Shown here in pieces: positions 34,616 through 43,961 of a stretch of 64,000 nt of DNA. Position 1 is the stretch's first letter. Each line of letters begins with the position of its first letter. The notes below the pieces were generated by a model, which searched no databases, was not told the origin of the DNA, and worked only from the letters and a program-made list of their open reading frames with translations. The stretch is from a gamma proteobacterium HTCC5015. GTDB lineage: Bacteria; Pseudomonadota; Gammaproteobacteria; HTCC5015. The stretch spans positions 26,923 to 90,922 of the forward strand of contig DS990608.1 in the NCBI GenBank assembly GCA_000155715.1. The letters run 5' to 3'. The position numbers and the translations under genes were made by a program.

Positions 34616-35392
34616 CTAGCGGGACCGCACAACACCGCGTTCGCTGTTTTGAACAAACTCAACGAACTCGCGAACTTCCGCGTGTTGTTCAATGAGAGGC
34701 GCCAAAGTCTCAAGGGCTTCATCGCGGCTTTTCTTGGAATAGACGAGCACGCGAAAGGCTTTATGTAAGGCTTTAACCGTGTCTTCTGACATACCCGCAC
34801 GCTTTAAGCCAATTTTGTTAATGCCGATGGCATTCGCATAATTGCCCGCCACCAGAGTATACGGCGTGACATCTTTATTGATGGCCGACCCCATACTCGT
34901 GAAGCACTGAGATCCCAAATGACAAAACTGGTGAACCAAGGTAAAGCCACCGAGTTTGGCGCCGTTTTCAACCGTGACATGACCCGCTAGAGCGGTATTG
35001 TTGGCAACGACGACCTGATCTTTAACCCAGCAGTCGTGGGCGACGTGGCAATAGGCCATAAATAGGTTGTCACTACCAATTTTTGTAAGGCCGCCGCCCT
35101 CTTCTGTACCGCGGTTAAAGGTACAAAATTCCCGTACTTTGTTGCGATCACCAATCTCTAAACGCGTTGGTTCGCCCTGATACTTGAGATCCTGTGGCTC
35201 TTCGCCAATAGAGCTGAATGAGTAAAAGTGATTGTCGCGACCTATTACGGTTGGCCCTTTAATCACAACATGGTTGTCAATTACAGTACCCGCGCCAATC
35301 ACTACATCGTCGCCAATCACACTGTAGGCTCCAATGCTCACTCCCTCGGCGATGCGAGCACTCGAGGCGACTATAGCCGTTTCATGGATCAT
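34616..35392 (-). CDS. lpxA: UDP-N-acetylglucosamine acyltransferase
   Basis: First enzyme of lipid A synthesis, a left-handed beta-helix trimer. From the ATG at 35390-35392 the 258-residue protein has hexapeptide repeats throughout and the catalytic His in AYCHVAHDCWV. SIGEEPQDLKYQGEPTRLEI is the LpxA signature. The acyl-chain ruler region reads FTSMGSAINKDV, with Met where Pseudomonas LpxA has Met and E. coli has Gly173, suggesting a C10 hydroxyacyl preference. The start overlaps the fabZ stop by ATGA. Confidence 0.96.
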   Translation of the reverse strand: MIHETAIVASSARIAEGVSIGAYSVIGDDVVIGAGTVIDNHVVIKGPTVIGRDNHFYSFSSIGEEPQDLKYQGEPTRLEIGDRNKVREFCTFNRGTEEGGGLTKIGSDNLFMAYCHVAHDCWVKDQVVVANNTALAGHVTVENGAKLGGFTLVHQFCHLGSQCFTSMGSAINKDVTPYTLVAGNYANAIGINKIGLKRAGMSEDTVKALHKAFRVLVYSKKSRDEALETLAPLIEQHAEVREFVEFVQNSERGVVRSR

Positions 35393-35838
35393 CGCTCCAC
35401 CTCCTTCAGCATCCCCATGATCGTGGCCGAGCAAGCCAGTTCATCGCCCACATAGGCCTCCGACTCGAATTTGGCGGCGCCCTTCATGGTTTTGAGCAAA
35501 CGCGTCTTAATAATCACCACATCCCCGGGCACAACCTGCCGTTTAAAGCGCGCCTTGTCGATACCAGCGAGAAAATAAACACTGTCTGGCTTACGCTCAA
35601 AGTTGGCATCGCCGAAAGTCACAAAAGCCATTGTCTGCGCCATAGACTCCAACAATAAAACGCCAGGATACAGCGGATAATCGGGGAAGTGCCCTTGAAA
35701 ACAAGGTTCACTCGCCGTCACATTTTTTTGAACCACAACGGATTCATTAGGTACTAGCTCTAAGACTTTATCGACGAGCAAAAAGGGAAAGCGATGGGGC
35801 AACAAATCCATCACTTGTCGTATATTCATCTGGGTCAT
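35389..35838 (-). CDS. fabZ: 3-hydroxyacyl-ACP dehydratase FabZ
   Basis: A 149-residue hot-dog-fold dehydratase of fatty acid synthesis. LLPHRFPFLLVDKVLEL and GHFPDYPLYPGVLLLESMAQ contain the catalytic His and Glu. YPLYPGV differs slightly from the common PVMPGV. It lies between lpxD and lpxA as usual, competing with LpxA for hydroxyacyl-ACP, and overlaps lpxA by 4 bp. Confidence 0.96.
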   Translation of the reverse strand: MTQMNIRQVMDLLPHRFPFLLVDKVLELVPNESVVVQKNVTASEPCFQGHFPDYPLYPGVLLLESMAQTMAFVTFGDANFERKPDSVYFLAGIDKARFKRQVVPGDVVIIKTRLLKTMKGAAKFESEAYVGDELACSATIMGMLKEVER

Positions 35839-35850
35839 GGGAACTCTTTA

Positions 35851-36900
35851 TTAATCGTTGTCATCTTGCAGAGCCGTGCGCAGTGCGTCTAACTCTGTTT
35901 CAGCGCGTTTCAGACGCTTCCACATAGTATCGAGCTGTTTGAAGCGAACGGCATTTTTGCGCCAACTTTCTATTTTATCGTAGGGAATACTGCCCGCATA
36001 AGCTCCAGCCTTTTTTATCGTGCCAGAAACCAAGGTATCGGCGGCAAGGTGAGTGCCATCGGGAATACTCAAATGCCCGGTCAGCTTGCACATACCGCCA
36101 ATCGTACAATGGGCACCAATAATGGTGCTGCCCGCAATGCCCACTTTGCCAGCGATGGCTGTGTGTTTGCCAATGCGCACATTGTGGGCCACTTGTATCA
36201 AGTTATCGAGAATCACGCCGTCTTCAATCACCGTGTCCTCAAGCGCTCCACGATCGATACAAGTATTGGCACCAATGTGCACTCCGTCGCCGATACAAAC
36301 TCGCCCGATCTGGGGAATCGCCTCCCAGCCATTTTCGCTCGGGGCAAAGCCAAAGCCATCACTGCCAATAATAGCCCCCGCTTGAATGACCACATCACGG
36401 CCCAATTGGCAGTCTCGCTCTATCACCACACGCGCACTGATCGTACAGTTCGACCCAATAGCAACGCCCTCTGCCACCGAGCACTGCCCGTGTATCACCG
36501 TGTTGGCGCCAATCTTGGCATTGGCGCCAATAGAACAGAGTGGCCCCACCGAGGCCGTCGGGTCGACCACGGCGGTGGGAGCGACCACGGCGGAGTCTGC
36601 AATGCCCGCAGGGGGACGGGGCCTTGGATTGAAGTGCTGGGCAATTAACGCGTAGGCCAGATAGGGGTTTGGATGGATTAAGGCCGGCATGGGCAGGCCT
36701 TCTGCGTCCGGTTCACGCACGATCACCGCAGATGCATTCGAGGCACTGGCAGAGGCCAGATAGCGGCTTTCATTCACAAATGTAATATCGCCCCTGCCTG
36801 CGGACGAGGCCGGGGCGACCCGCTCAATCAAAACATCTTCTTCAGCGCGACACGAGCCGTTCACCAGCGCCGCTAACTGAGAGAGCTTTGTACCAGCCAT
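35851..36900 (-). CDS. lpxD: UDP-3-O-acylglucosamine N-acyltransferase
   Basis: Third lipid A enzyme, 349 residues. The N-terminal uridine-binding domain (about 1-100) includes GDITFVNESRYLA. The beta-helix carries many hexapeptide repeats and the catalytic His in IQVAHNVRIGKHTAIAG. GSDGFGFAPSENGWEAIPQI is a family signature. A C-terminal helical tail (KQLDTMWKRLKRAETELDAL) is present. It starts 6 bp after the skp gene. Confidence 0.96.
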   Translation of the reverse strand: MAGTKLSQLAALVNGSCRAEEDVLIERVAPASSAGRGDITFVNESRYLASASASNASAVIVREPDAEGLPMPALIHPNPYLAYALIAQHFNPRPRPPAGIADSAVVAPTAVVDPTASVGPLCSIGANAKIGANTVIHGQCSVAEGVAIGSNCTISARVVIERDCQLGRDVVIQAGAIIGSDGFGFAPSENGWEAIPQIGRVCIGDGVHIGANTCIDRGALEDTVIEDGVILDNLIQVAHNVRIGKHTAIAGKVGIAGSTIIGAHCTIGGMCKLTGHLSIPDGTHLAADTLVSGTIKKAGAYAGSIPYDKIESWRKNAVRFKQLDTMWKRLKRAETELDALRTALQDDND

Positions 36901-36906
36901 AGAGGG

Positions 36907-37401
36907 TTATTTGAGCGCCGTAGCAACCTGAGAGGTCAGGTCTACCGCTTCGACGGCGAAAATGACGGCGTCGCTATGCACAATAATGTCGTAGCCATCG
37001 CCCTTGGCAATTTTTTCGACTTCCTCAATCGCTCGTTGTGACACCTGTGAGAGCGCCTCTTTTTCGCGCAGCTTCGTCTCTTCACGGAAGTTTTCTTGGC
37101 GCAATTTGGCTTCTAGTGTTTTGCTACGAATTTGGCGCTCTAGCTTTTGGCGCTCGCTTTTTTGCATAGTCATGCCGTCTTGGCGCAGCTTGTTGGTCAG
37201 CTGCTGAACTTGGCCGCGAAGCGCTTGGATCTCTTGTCCTACAGGCGTCAATTCCTGTTTGATCTTTTCACGTAAACGCTGAGAAAACTCAGATTCATCA
37301 ACCACCTGCTGCAGGTTTACGTAACCCACTTTCTCTGCCCAAGCGGTATTAGCGACGCTCAAAAAACATAGTAGAAGGCCCGAAATCAATAGTCTTTTCA
37401 T
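36907..37401 (-). CDS. skp: OmpH/Skp-family periplasmic chaperone
   Basis: A 164-residue periplasmic chaperone holding unfolded outer-membrane proteins for BamA. The ATG at 37399-37401 gives signal MKRLLISGLLLCFLSVANTA with cleavage near AWA. KVGYVNLQQVVDESEF is the Skp N-terminal strand. The rest is a charged coiled coil (Lys/Gln/Glu-rich) ending with IIVHSDAVIFAVEAVDLT. It sits between bamA and lpxD in the standard position. Confidence 0.92.
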   Translation of the reverse strand: MKRLLISGLLLCFLSVANTAWAEKVGYVNLQQVVDESEFSQRLREKIKQELTPVGQEIQALRGQVQQLTNKLRQDGMTMQKSERQKLERQIRSKTLEAKLRQENFREETKLREKEALSQVSQRAIEEVEKIAKGDGYDIIVHSDAVIFAVEAVDLTSQVATALK

Positions 37402-37446
37402 TGCTGCTAGTCCTGTATTACTCATTGTAAAAATCGTGTGTAAAAA

Positions 37447-39774
37447 TTAGAAAGAGCCACCAATCGTAAACTGGAACCGCTGAGTTCTATCGCGGGGCTC
37501 ATGTTCAAGCGGCTCGGCATAGCTGAAAACCAGCGCGCCAATCGGCGTCAACCAATTCATGGCGACACCGGCCGAGGTGCGCAATGCCTTGGCATCAAAT
37601 TCTTCGGGTACAGAGTACACATTTCCGAAATCATAAAACACGCTAAAGCGTAAATTATTGTTATCTGTAGGGGGTGGCAGGACATATTCCACGCCACCGG
37701 CCACGCGGAAATCGCCGCCGTAGGCGTTATCGAGGCTGTCGATCGTCCCCGCGTCCGATGTCAAACTGCGCGAACGGTAGCCGCGCACAGAGCGAATGCC
37801 ACCTGCGGTGTACTTCTCATAGGGCGGTAATGTGTCTAAATCGTCGCCATAACCACTGCCGTAGCTGATTTTGTGCTTGAGCAAAAGCACCGTTCTATCC
37901 GTTACAGGCGCATAGTATTCCGCCGCGTACTCCGACTTATAAAACTCCAAGTCACTGCCGGGCAGACTAATCTCTAAATTGAGACTTTGACGAATCCCCT
38001 TCTCCGCAAAAATCGTGCGGTTGCGGGAGTCGTACACATAACCGATAGCCGGCGTGACCGTGTTGTACTCATCGCCAAATTTATTAAATTTTGTAGCGTC
38101 TGCATTCACACACTTATCGACGTCGGACGTGAGAAAATCCTCAACCTCTTGGGGCGAACCCACTGTACAAAACAGTTCTGCTTGATCGACGTTAACGCCT
38201 AATCGCAAATTGCTGTACTCCGACATGGGAATACCGTAAGACAAGCCGACGCCCAGTACATTCAAAATATAGTCAGAACTGGTCGTCACCCCCGAATCGG
38301 TTTGGCGGTAGTAGGCACTCCAGCTGCGGCTAACGCCATCAATCGTATAGTAGGGGTCGGTATATGAAGCCGATGCAGATTGAGTCACAGAGCTGTGATC
38401 AACTTGGAATGAAAGGCTGTTGCCCGTACCAAACAAATTGTCTTTAGTGACGCCAAAGTTAAACAGCACACCATCGTTTTGGGCGTAGCCCGCGCCGAGG
38501 TTAATACTGCCCGACATGCGCTCCTCTACGCCGTAGACCAAATCGACCTCATCATTCGTGCCGGGCACATCGCGCAAATCCGCAGTGATGTCGGAAATGT
38601 AACTTAGGCGCTGAACGCGCACTCGGCCCCGTTCAATTTTACCCGAGTCGTACCAGGCATTTTCCATCTGACGCATTTCGCGGCGCAAGACTTCGTCTTG
38701 TGTGTCGTGATTCCCTTCAAACACAATATTGCGCACCAAGTAGCGCTTACCGGGATCAATATTGAAATCGAGAACCACTTCTTTACTGGCCTCGTCGATC
38801 TCGGGAATGACATTAACTTTAACCCGCGCGTAGCCTTCTCGGCCGAGACGCTGTTTGATCAGCGTCGTTACTTGTTGAATTTTCTTACGCGAAAAGGGCT
38901 CGCCATCTTCAATTAAGACCAGTTTTTCCAGTTCTTCGGCCTCTACCACCAGCTGCCCCGCGAGGCGTACATCGCTGACTCGATATAAATCGCCCTCAGT
39001 CACATTGATGTTGATGTAAAGATCTTTCTTATCCGCCGAAATCGACACCTGCTCCGAGTCGACGCTAAACTTCATATAACCGCGATCTAGATACCAAGAG
39101 CGCAGCGTCTCTAAATCGCCCTGTAATTTAGGCTTGGAGTATTTATCGCGATCACTAAAGATGGCCCACCAAGCGGGTTGCCCCGTTTTTAGTTCATCTT
39201 TTAGTGTCTCATCGTCAAACACTTTATTGCCCGTAATGTTGATAAACGTCACTCGAGCGGGAAAACCTTCGGCAATTTCGATATTGATCGCCACGCGGTT
39301 ATCTTCGAGTTCGGTGACTTCCGCATCCAATTTCACGCCGTACTTGCCTTGACTGTAATAGATGCGCTCTAGCTCTAGCTTGAGCTTATCCATCACGCTC
39401 TTATCGTAAATACGACCTTTGACCATGCCCACTTCTTCAAGTGCGGTTTCTATGTCTTTGGTTTTGATTAAGTGGTTGCCGTCAAACTCGATCTCAGCGA
39501 TGGCGGGGCGCTCTTGCACGCGGATCACGAGCTGATTGCCCTCGCGCAGCAACTGCACATCGGTAAACAAAGCGGAGTCGTAAAGGTCGCGCAACACCTG
39601 CGCTTGCTGCTCGCGGCCGAGTTCGTCACCCGTCTCGACATCGATATAACCCAAGACCGTATCGGGCTTCAGACGCTCGTTACCCTCGATGGCAATACCA
39701 CTCACCTGAAACGCCTGCACGGGCAAGGCCAACAAACACCATAGAGCGAAAGACGCTCGAACCAACTTCGACAT
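37447..39774 (-). CDS. bamA: Outer-membrane protein assembly factor BamA
   Basis: A 775-residue Omp85 protein that inserts beta-barrels into the outer membrane. The signal peptide ends near PVQA/FQV. Five POTRA domains follow (about 22-425; the first begins VSGIAIEGNERLKPDTVLGY). The barrel contains the conserved GGIRSVRGYRSRSL (the VRGF/Y-type motif in the L6 loop) and ends FQFTIGGSF with terminal Phe. The ATG at 39774 is used; a TTG two codons earlier overlaps the rseP stop. It is 2 bp downstream of rseP. Confidence 0.97.
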   Translation of the reverse strand: MSKLVRASFALWCLLALPVQAFQVSGIAIEGNERLKPDTVLGYIDVETGDELGREQQAQVLRDLYDSALFTDVQLLREGNQLVIRVQERPAIAEIEFDGNHLIKTKDIETALEEVGMVKGRIYDKSVMDKLKLELERIYYSQGKYGVKLDAEVTELEDNRVAINIEIAEGFPARVTFINITGNKVFDDETLKDELKTGQPAWWAIFSDRDKYSKPKLQGDLETLRSWYLDRGYMKFSVDSEQVSISADKKDLYININVTEGDLYRVSDVRLAGQLVVEAEELEKLVLIEDGEPFSRKKIQQVTTLIKQRLGREGYARVKVNVIPEIDEASKEVVLDFNIDPGKRYLVRNIVFEGNHDTQDEVLRREMRQMENAWYDSGKIERGRVRVQRLSYISDITADLRDVPGTNDEVDLVYGVEERMSGSINLGAGYAQNDGVLFNFGVTKDNLFGTGNSLSFQVDHSSVTQSASASYTDPYYTIDGVSRSWSAYYRQTDSGVTTSSDYILNVLGVGLSYGIPMSEYSNLRLGVNVDQAELFCTVGSPQEVEDFLTSDVDKCVNADATKFNKFGDEYNTVTPAIGYVYDSRNRTIFAEKGIRQSLNLEISLPGSDLEFYKSEYAAEYYAPVTDRTVLLLKHKISYGSGYGDDLDTLPPYEKYTAGGIRSVRGYRSRSLTSDAGTIDSLDNAYGGDFRVAGGVEYVLPPPTDNNNLRFSVFYDFGNVYSVPEEFDAKALRTSAGVAMNWLTPIGALVFSYAEPLEHEPRDRTQRFQFTIGGSF

Positions 39775-39776
39775 AC

Positions 39777-41138
39777 TCAACCGAAAATTCTCGACAAATC
39801 GTTATAAAAGGCGACCACCATCAAGCTCGCCAGAAGCACCAAACCCACTTGCTGGCCGACGATGAGCGCACGTTCAGACAGCGGGCTGCCCTTGACCGCC
39901 TCAATGGCGTAATAGACTAAATGGCCACCGTCCAATACGGGGACGGGTAATAAATTCAACACACCCAAGCTGAGGCTAATGACCGCCATAAACTGCAACA
40001 GTGGCACCACACCATAGCGAGCGAACTCACCCGCCAAGTCGGCAATGGTCAAGGGGCCTGAAATGTTTTTCAAGGAGGCATTACCAACAATCATCTGTCC
40101 CATCATTTTTAATGTGAACAGTGACATCTCCCAGGTTTTCAGCACTCCTTGCGTGAGCGACGTGGCTAAACCATGACGAAGCTTGGTGCGATACGCGGCG
40201 TAGGGGTCGCCCTCTACCTGAGGTGCAATGCCTATGCGCCCAACAGACTCGCCGGATTCAAGCTCAACGGACTCTGGCGTCAAGGCCAGCTCGAACCGTT
40301 CACCTTGGCGCTCAATGGCCAATCGCGTGGTTTGTCCGGGGCGCGCTTGCAGCACATCGACAAGGGCCTTCCAATCGGCGATGGCGCGACCGTCGACGGC
40401 GCGAATCCAATCGCCCTCTTGCAGTCCCGCTCGCGCCGCGGGCGAATCATCCACCACGCGCCCTACGCGGGCATCAATGCTCGGCTCCCACAAAGCCAAC
40501 CCCAAGGGCGCTAAAGGGTCGCCCTCGGCTTGCAGCATGTCGTCGGTGAGCGGTAGCGACGTGCGGATAAATTCCTCGCCACGGCGTATTTCAATGGGTA
40601 ATGTCTCTTGCCCGATCGACTCGTCAATCAGACGTAGCCTCAAATCCTGCCACGATGGAACCTCGCGGCCATTCAGCGCCACAATCACATCCCCTCCCTC
40701 TAGACCGGCCTGTGCCGCAGGAGTCGATTCGGCGGGCTCGTGGATCACCGCTTGTAGCGCATTCAGTCCCACAAAAAAGGTCGCCGCATAAAAAAGCACG
40801 GCCAACAGCAAATTTGCGGCGGGGCCCGCCGCGACAATCAGGGTTCGTCGCCACAACGGCTGACGGTTGAACGCTAAGTGCTGTTCCTCGGGTTTTACGG
40901 TGCCCTCGTGCTCGTCGAGCATTTTGACATAGCCCCCTAGGGGAATGGAGGCCAACACGTATTCGGGGTGAGCGGGACTTTTCTGATAGCGAAGTAAAGG
41001 CTTGCCAAAGCCCACGGAAAAACGCAGTACTTTCACGCCCAAGCGCCGCGCTGTCCAAAAGTGGCCAAACTCGTGAAAAGCCACCAGTGCACCGAGCACA
41101 AGCACAAAAACCATCGCTTTGTAGAGAATGTCCAGCAT
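39777..41138 (-). CDS. rseP: RIP zinc metalloprotease RseP
   Basis: A 453-residue inner-membrane site-2 protease that cleaves anti-sigma factor RseA and signal-peptide remnants. The zinc motif HEFGH is in LVAFHEFGHFWTARRLGVKV. The third ligand is in LLPVPVLDGGHLVYY. Two PDZ domains lie between (PAAQAGLEGGDVIVALNGRE and PAARAGLQEGDWIRAVDGRA). Four membrane helices are visible. It lies between dxr and bamA. Confidence 0.96.
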   Translation of the reverse strand: MLDILYKAMVFVLVLGALVAFHEFGHFWTARRLGVKVLRFSVGFGKPLLRYQKSPAHPEYVLASIPLGGYVKMLDEHEGTVKPEEQHLAFNRQPLWRRTLIVAAGPAANLLLAVLFYAATFFVGLNALQAVIHEPAESTPAAQAGLEGGDVIVALNGREVPSWQDLRLRLIDESIGQETLPIEIRRGEEFIRTSLPLTDDMLQAEGDPLAPLGLALWEPSIDARVGRVVDDSPAARAGLQEGDWIRAVDGRAIADWKALVDVLQARPGQTTRLAIERQGERFELALTPESVELESGESVGRIGIAPQVEGDPYAAYRTKLRHGLATSLTQGVLKTWEMSLFTLKMMGQMIVGNASLKNISGPLTIADLAGEFARYGVVPLLQFMAVISLSLGVLNLLPVPVLDGGHLVYYAIEAVKGSPLSERALIVGQQVGLVLLASLMVVAFYNDLSRIFG

Positions 41139-41148
41139 TTAAACTCGT

Positions 41149-42357
41149 TTAAAACGCTTTTATTTCGTTAGTAGCCGTTTCTCGTGCTAGGGAGTCGGCT
41201 TCTAAAATGGTGTCGAGATTGTCTGCCGGCACCGCCACCACACGCTCGAGAGTGTTGGCAATCGTGCGGGGGATGTCGGTGTAAGCAATGCGCTTATTCA
41301 AAAAGGCCTCCACGGCAATCTCGTTGGCGGCGTTCAAAATAACCGTGCTCGTCCCCCCAGCTTGGTGAGCGCTGTAGGCCAACTCCAAACAGGGAAAGCG
41401 GGCAAAGTCCGGCGCCTCGAAGTTCAGGCTTGCGACCTTAAACAAATCCAATGGTTCAACGCCCGCGTCAATTCTCTTCGGCCAAGCCAAGGCATTGGCG
41501 ATGGGTGTGCGCATATCGGGCTGCCCCATCTGGGCCAGCACCGACCCATCGGCATAGGCCACCATAGAGTGAATGACCGACTCGGGGTGTATCACCACCT
41601 GGATGTCACCCGCGGCCAAATTGAAGAGCCAACAGGCCTCAATCATTTCGAGGCCTTTGTTCATCATAGTGGCGGAATCCACGGAAATTTTTTGTCCCAT
41701 CACCCAGTTAGGATGCTTAACCGCCTCTTCTGGTGTGATCTCTGACAAGCTATCCAGTGGCCGTGTGCGAAAGGGGCCGCCCGAGGCGGTTAGCAATACC
41801 TGTTCTACGCCCAATTCGGCATAGTTCTGTAAACTTGGTGTGTACGCGTTGCAGTCCGCAGGCTGAGGCAGGCACTGAAATATGGCGTTGTGCTCACTAT
41901 CGATAGGCAGCAATGTGGCACCGGACGCCTGCACCGCATCAATCATCAGCTGTCCGGACATTACGAGCGCTTCCTTGTTGGCCAATAGCACTCGCTTGCC
42001 GGCCTTAACCGCCGACAGTGTGGGCAGCAAGCCCGCGCCGCCGACGATCGCCGCCATCACAATTTGCGCCTCATCGAGCGCCGCCAACTCGGCCACGGCC
42101 TCAGCGCCGGCGCGCACTTCAACATCCAGCGATTCATCGACTATCGCGCCCCGCAGGCGCTCGGCCGCGTCGGCATCGGACATGGCCACGACTAGGGGCT
42201 TGTGGGCGCGACACTGCTCCAGCATACGCTCTACTTGGCGATGCGCGGTTAGGGCCACCACGCGGTAATCTCGCGAGTGACGCGACAAGACATCCAGCGT
42301 ATTAACGCCAATCGTGCCCGTCGAGCCGAGCACTGTTACCCCCACCTGCTGTGACAT
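41149..42357 (-). CDS. dxr: 1-deoxy-D-xylulose 5-phosphate reductoisomerase
   Basis: A 402-residue enzyme making MEP in isoprenoid synthesis. VTVLGSTGTIGVNTLDVLSR is the NADPH-binding start. ANKEALVMSG, LLPIDSEHNAIFQCL and TASGGPFRTRPLDSL carry metal and substrate residues. VDSATMMNKGLEMIEACWLF and HPESVIHSMVAYADGSVLAQ are also typical. It is 10 bp upstream of rseP. Confidence 0.96.
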   Translation of the reverse strand: MSQQVGVTVLGSTGTIGVNTLDVLSRHSRDYRVVALTAHRQVERMLEQCRAHKPLVVAMSDADAAERLRGAIVDESLDVEVRAGAEAVAELAALDEAQIVMAAIVGGAGLLPTLSAVKAGKRVLLANKEALVMSGQLMIDAVQASGATLLPIDSEHNAIFQCLPQPADCNAYTPSLQNYAELGVEQVLLTASGGPFRTRPLDSLSEITPEEAVKHPNWVMGQKISVDSATMMNKGLEMIEACWLFNLAAGDIQVVIHPESVIHSMVAYADGSVLAQMGQPDMRTPIANALAWPKRIDAGVEPLDLFKVASLNFEAPDFARFPCLELAYSAHQAGGTSTVILNAANEIAVEAFLNKRIAYTDIPRTIANTLERVVAVPADNLDTILEADSLARETATNEIKAF

Positions 42358-42369
42358 ATTAGAGCCTAC

Positions 42370-43206
42370 CTACGCTATTTGCGTGGTCATAAAGTAAGTC
42401 AATCCAAACAAGAACACCGGCGCGGCAGCGAGTACGCTGTCGATGCGGTCGAGAACGCCACCGTGACCGGGCAGCAGTTGGCTGCTGTCTTTTAGGTCCA
42501 CTTGACGCTTGAGAAGGCTTTCAAACAGATCGCCAAACACGGAAAACAGCGCAGCCAGCAAACTCAGGGCAATAAACACAGCCGCTTGTCTACCGTCGTA
42601 TTCAAACCAAAAAGCGGCGGCAGCGCCCAGCGCAGCGACACTGGCCAAACCGCCGAGCACGCCCTCAACCGTTTTGCCAGGGCTAACATTCGGCGCCAAC
42701 TTGTGGCGTCCTAGGGTTTTGCCGCTGAAATAAGCCCCCACATCGGCGGCCCACACCAAGAAAAACACATAGAGAAAATAACTCACACCGTGATCGGGCG
42801 AGGCGTGCAGCTGAACCAGCGACCACCACGCGGGCACGAGAGCAATGAGCCCCATCATCGCCTTAGACAGGCGAACCAGCCCTTGCTGGTGGTCAATCGG
42901 GCGCGGCACATAGCGCAAAATAATCACAGAGATGCCCGCCCACCAAAGCAGAGCCGACCACAGCAGCCAATTATCAATGCCAAGCTGTTCGGGATAAAAA
43001 TAGACGCCCGCCATGGCCAGTGCTGCCGCCGCGTAAAAAGCGACGCTCTCCACTGGTTTCAGCGCTGCCAAGCGGGTCCACTCCCAAGCGCCCACGAGGA
43101 TAACGCCACTCAGCAGCGCAGCAAGCCACGGCGTATTGAGAAATATAACCGCCAGTAATAGCAAAGGGGCTAGAATGAGAGCGGTGGTGATACGTTGCTT
43201 AAGCAT
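42370..43206 (-). CDS. cdsA: Phosphatidate cytidylyltransferase
   Basis: A 278-residue integral membrane enzyme making CDP-diacylglycerol for phospholipid synthesis. About eight hydrophobic helices are present. The C-terminal CdsA signature GDLFESLLKRQVDLKDSSQL continues into LPGHGGVLDRIDS, with conserved Asp residues. VSPGKTVEGVLGG is another family block. It overlaps the end of uppS by 8 bp. Confidence 0.95.
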   Translation of the reverse strand: MLKQRITTALILAPLLLLAVIFLNTPWLAALLSGVILVGAWEWTRLAALKPVESVAFYAAAALAMAGVYFYPEQLGIDNWLLWSALLWWAGISVIILRYVPRPIDHQQGLVRLSKAMMGLIALVPAWWSLVQLHASPDHGVSYFLYVFFLVWAADVGAYFSGKTLGRHKLAPNVSPGKTVEGVLGGLASVAALGAAAAFWFEYDGRQAAVFIALSLLAALFSVFGDLFESLLKRQVDLKDSSQLLPGHGGVLDRIDSVLAAAPVFLFGLTYFMTTQIA

Positions 43207-43945
43207 GTTGTTTCTCTAGCTGCTCACTGGTTTGGCCAAAGCGGCGCTCTCGTGCACCAAACCAAGCCACAGCGTCGTTAATCTGTTGCGCACCGAAATC
43301 TGGCCACCAGTCGGGGCTGAAATAAATTTCGGCATAAGCGAGCTGCCACAACAAAAAGTTGCTGATGCGGTGCTCACCACCGGTGCGTATCATCAAATCA
43401 GGATCGGGGAGTTCACTCAGGGACAAGTGCTGCGCCACAGTTTGCTCCGTGATGTGGCGGGGCTCAATAATCCCGTTCTGCACTTTTTTCGCCAGCGCAT
43501 AAGCCGCCTGCGTCATATCCCAGCGGCCGCCGTAGTTGACTGCAATATTGAGCTGAAGGCCTGTGTTGTCGGCGGTTTGCGTTTCTGCTGACGCCATATG
43601 ATCGCGCAGTTTTTCATCGAAAGCCGACTTGTCGCCGATAAAGCGCAAGCGCACATTGCGCTCTTTCAAGCTTTTCAGCTCTTTGCTTAAGGTGGACACA
43701 AAAATTTGCATCAAAGAACTGACTTCGTCCTCAGGGCGCTTCCAGTTCTCACTGCTAAAGGCAAACAGCGTTAAGTGTTGAATGCGGTGGGGCTCGCAGG
43801 CCTCTATCACCGCACGAGCTGCCTTAACCCCCGCTTTGTGGCCCGCTGTGCGCGGCAAGCCCCGACGCTTCGCCCAGCGACCGTTGCCATCCATGATAAT
43901 GGCAATATGCTGCGGCTTATTGTCCGTCGCTTCGGATTCCGACAT
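43199..43945 (-). CDS. uppS: Undecaprenyl diphosphate synthase
   Basis: A 248-residue cis-prenyltransferase making the C55 lipid carrier precursor for peptidoglycan and O-antigen. HIAIIMDGNGRWAKRRGLPR contains the catalytic Asp. TLFAFSSENWKRP and LMIRTGGEHRISNFLLWQLA are hallmark motifs. It is 16 bp after frr. Confidence 0.97.
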   Translation of the reverse strand: MSESEATDNKPQHIAIIMDGNGRWAKRRGLPRTAGHKAGVKAARAVIEACEPHRIQHLTLFAFSSENWKRPEDEVSSLMQIFVSTLSKELKSLKERNVRLRFIGDKSAFDEKLRDHMASAETQTADNTGLQLNIAVNYGGRWDMTQAAYALAKKVQNGIIEPRHITEQTVAQHLSLSELPDPDLMIRTGGEHRISNFLLWQLAYAEIYFSPDWWPDFGAQQINDAVAWFGARERRFGQTSEQLEKQHA

Positions 43946-43961
43946 AAAAAGACAGTGGAGT

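Noticed and set aside
36049..36648. A 199-residue frame antisense to lpxD
   Set aside because: It reflects the hexapeptide repeat coding of lpxD read backwards and is low in credibility.
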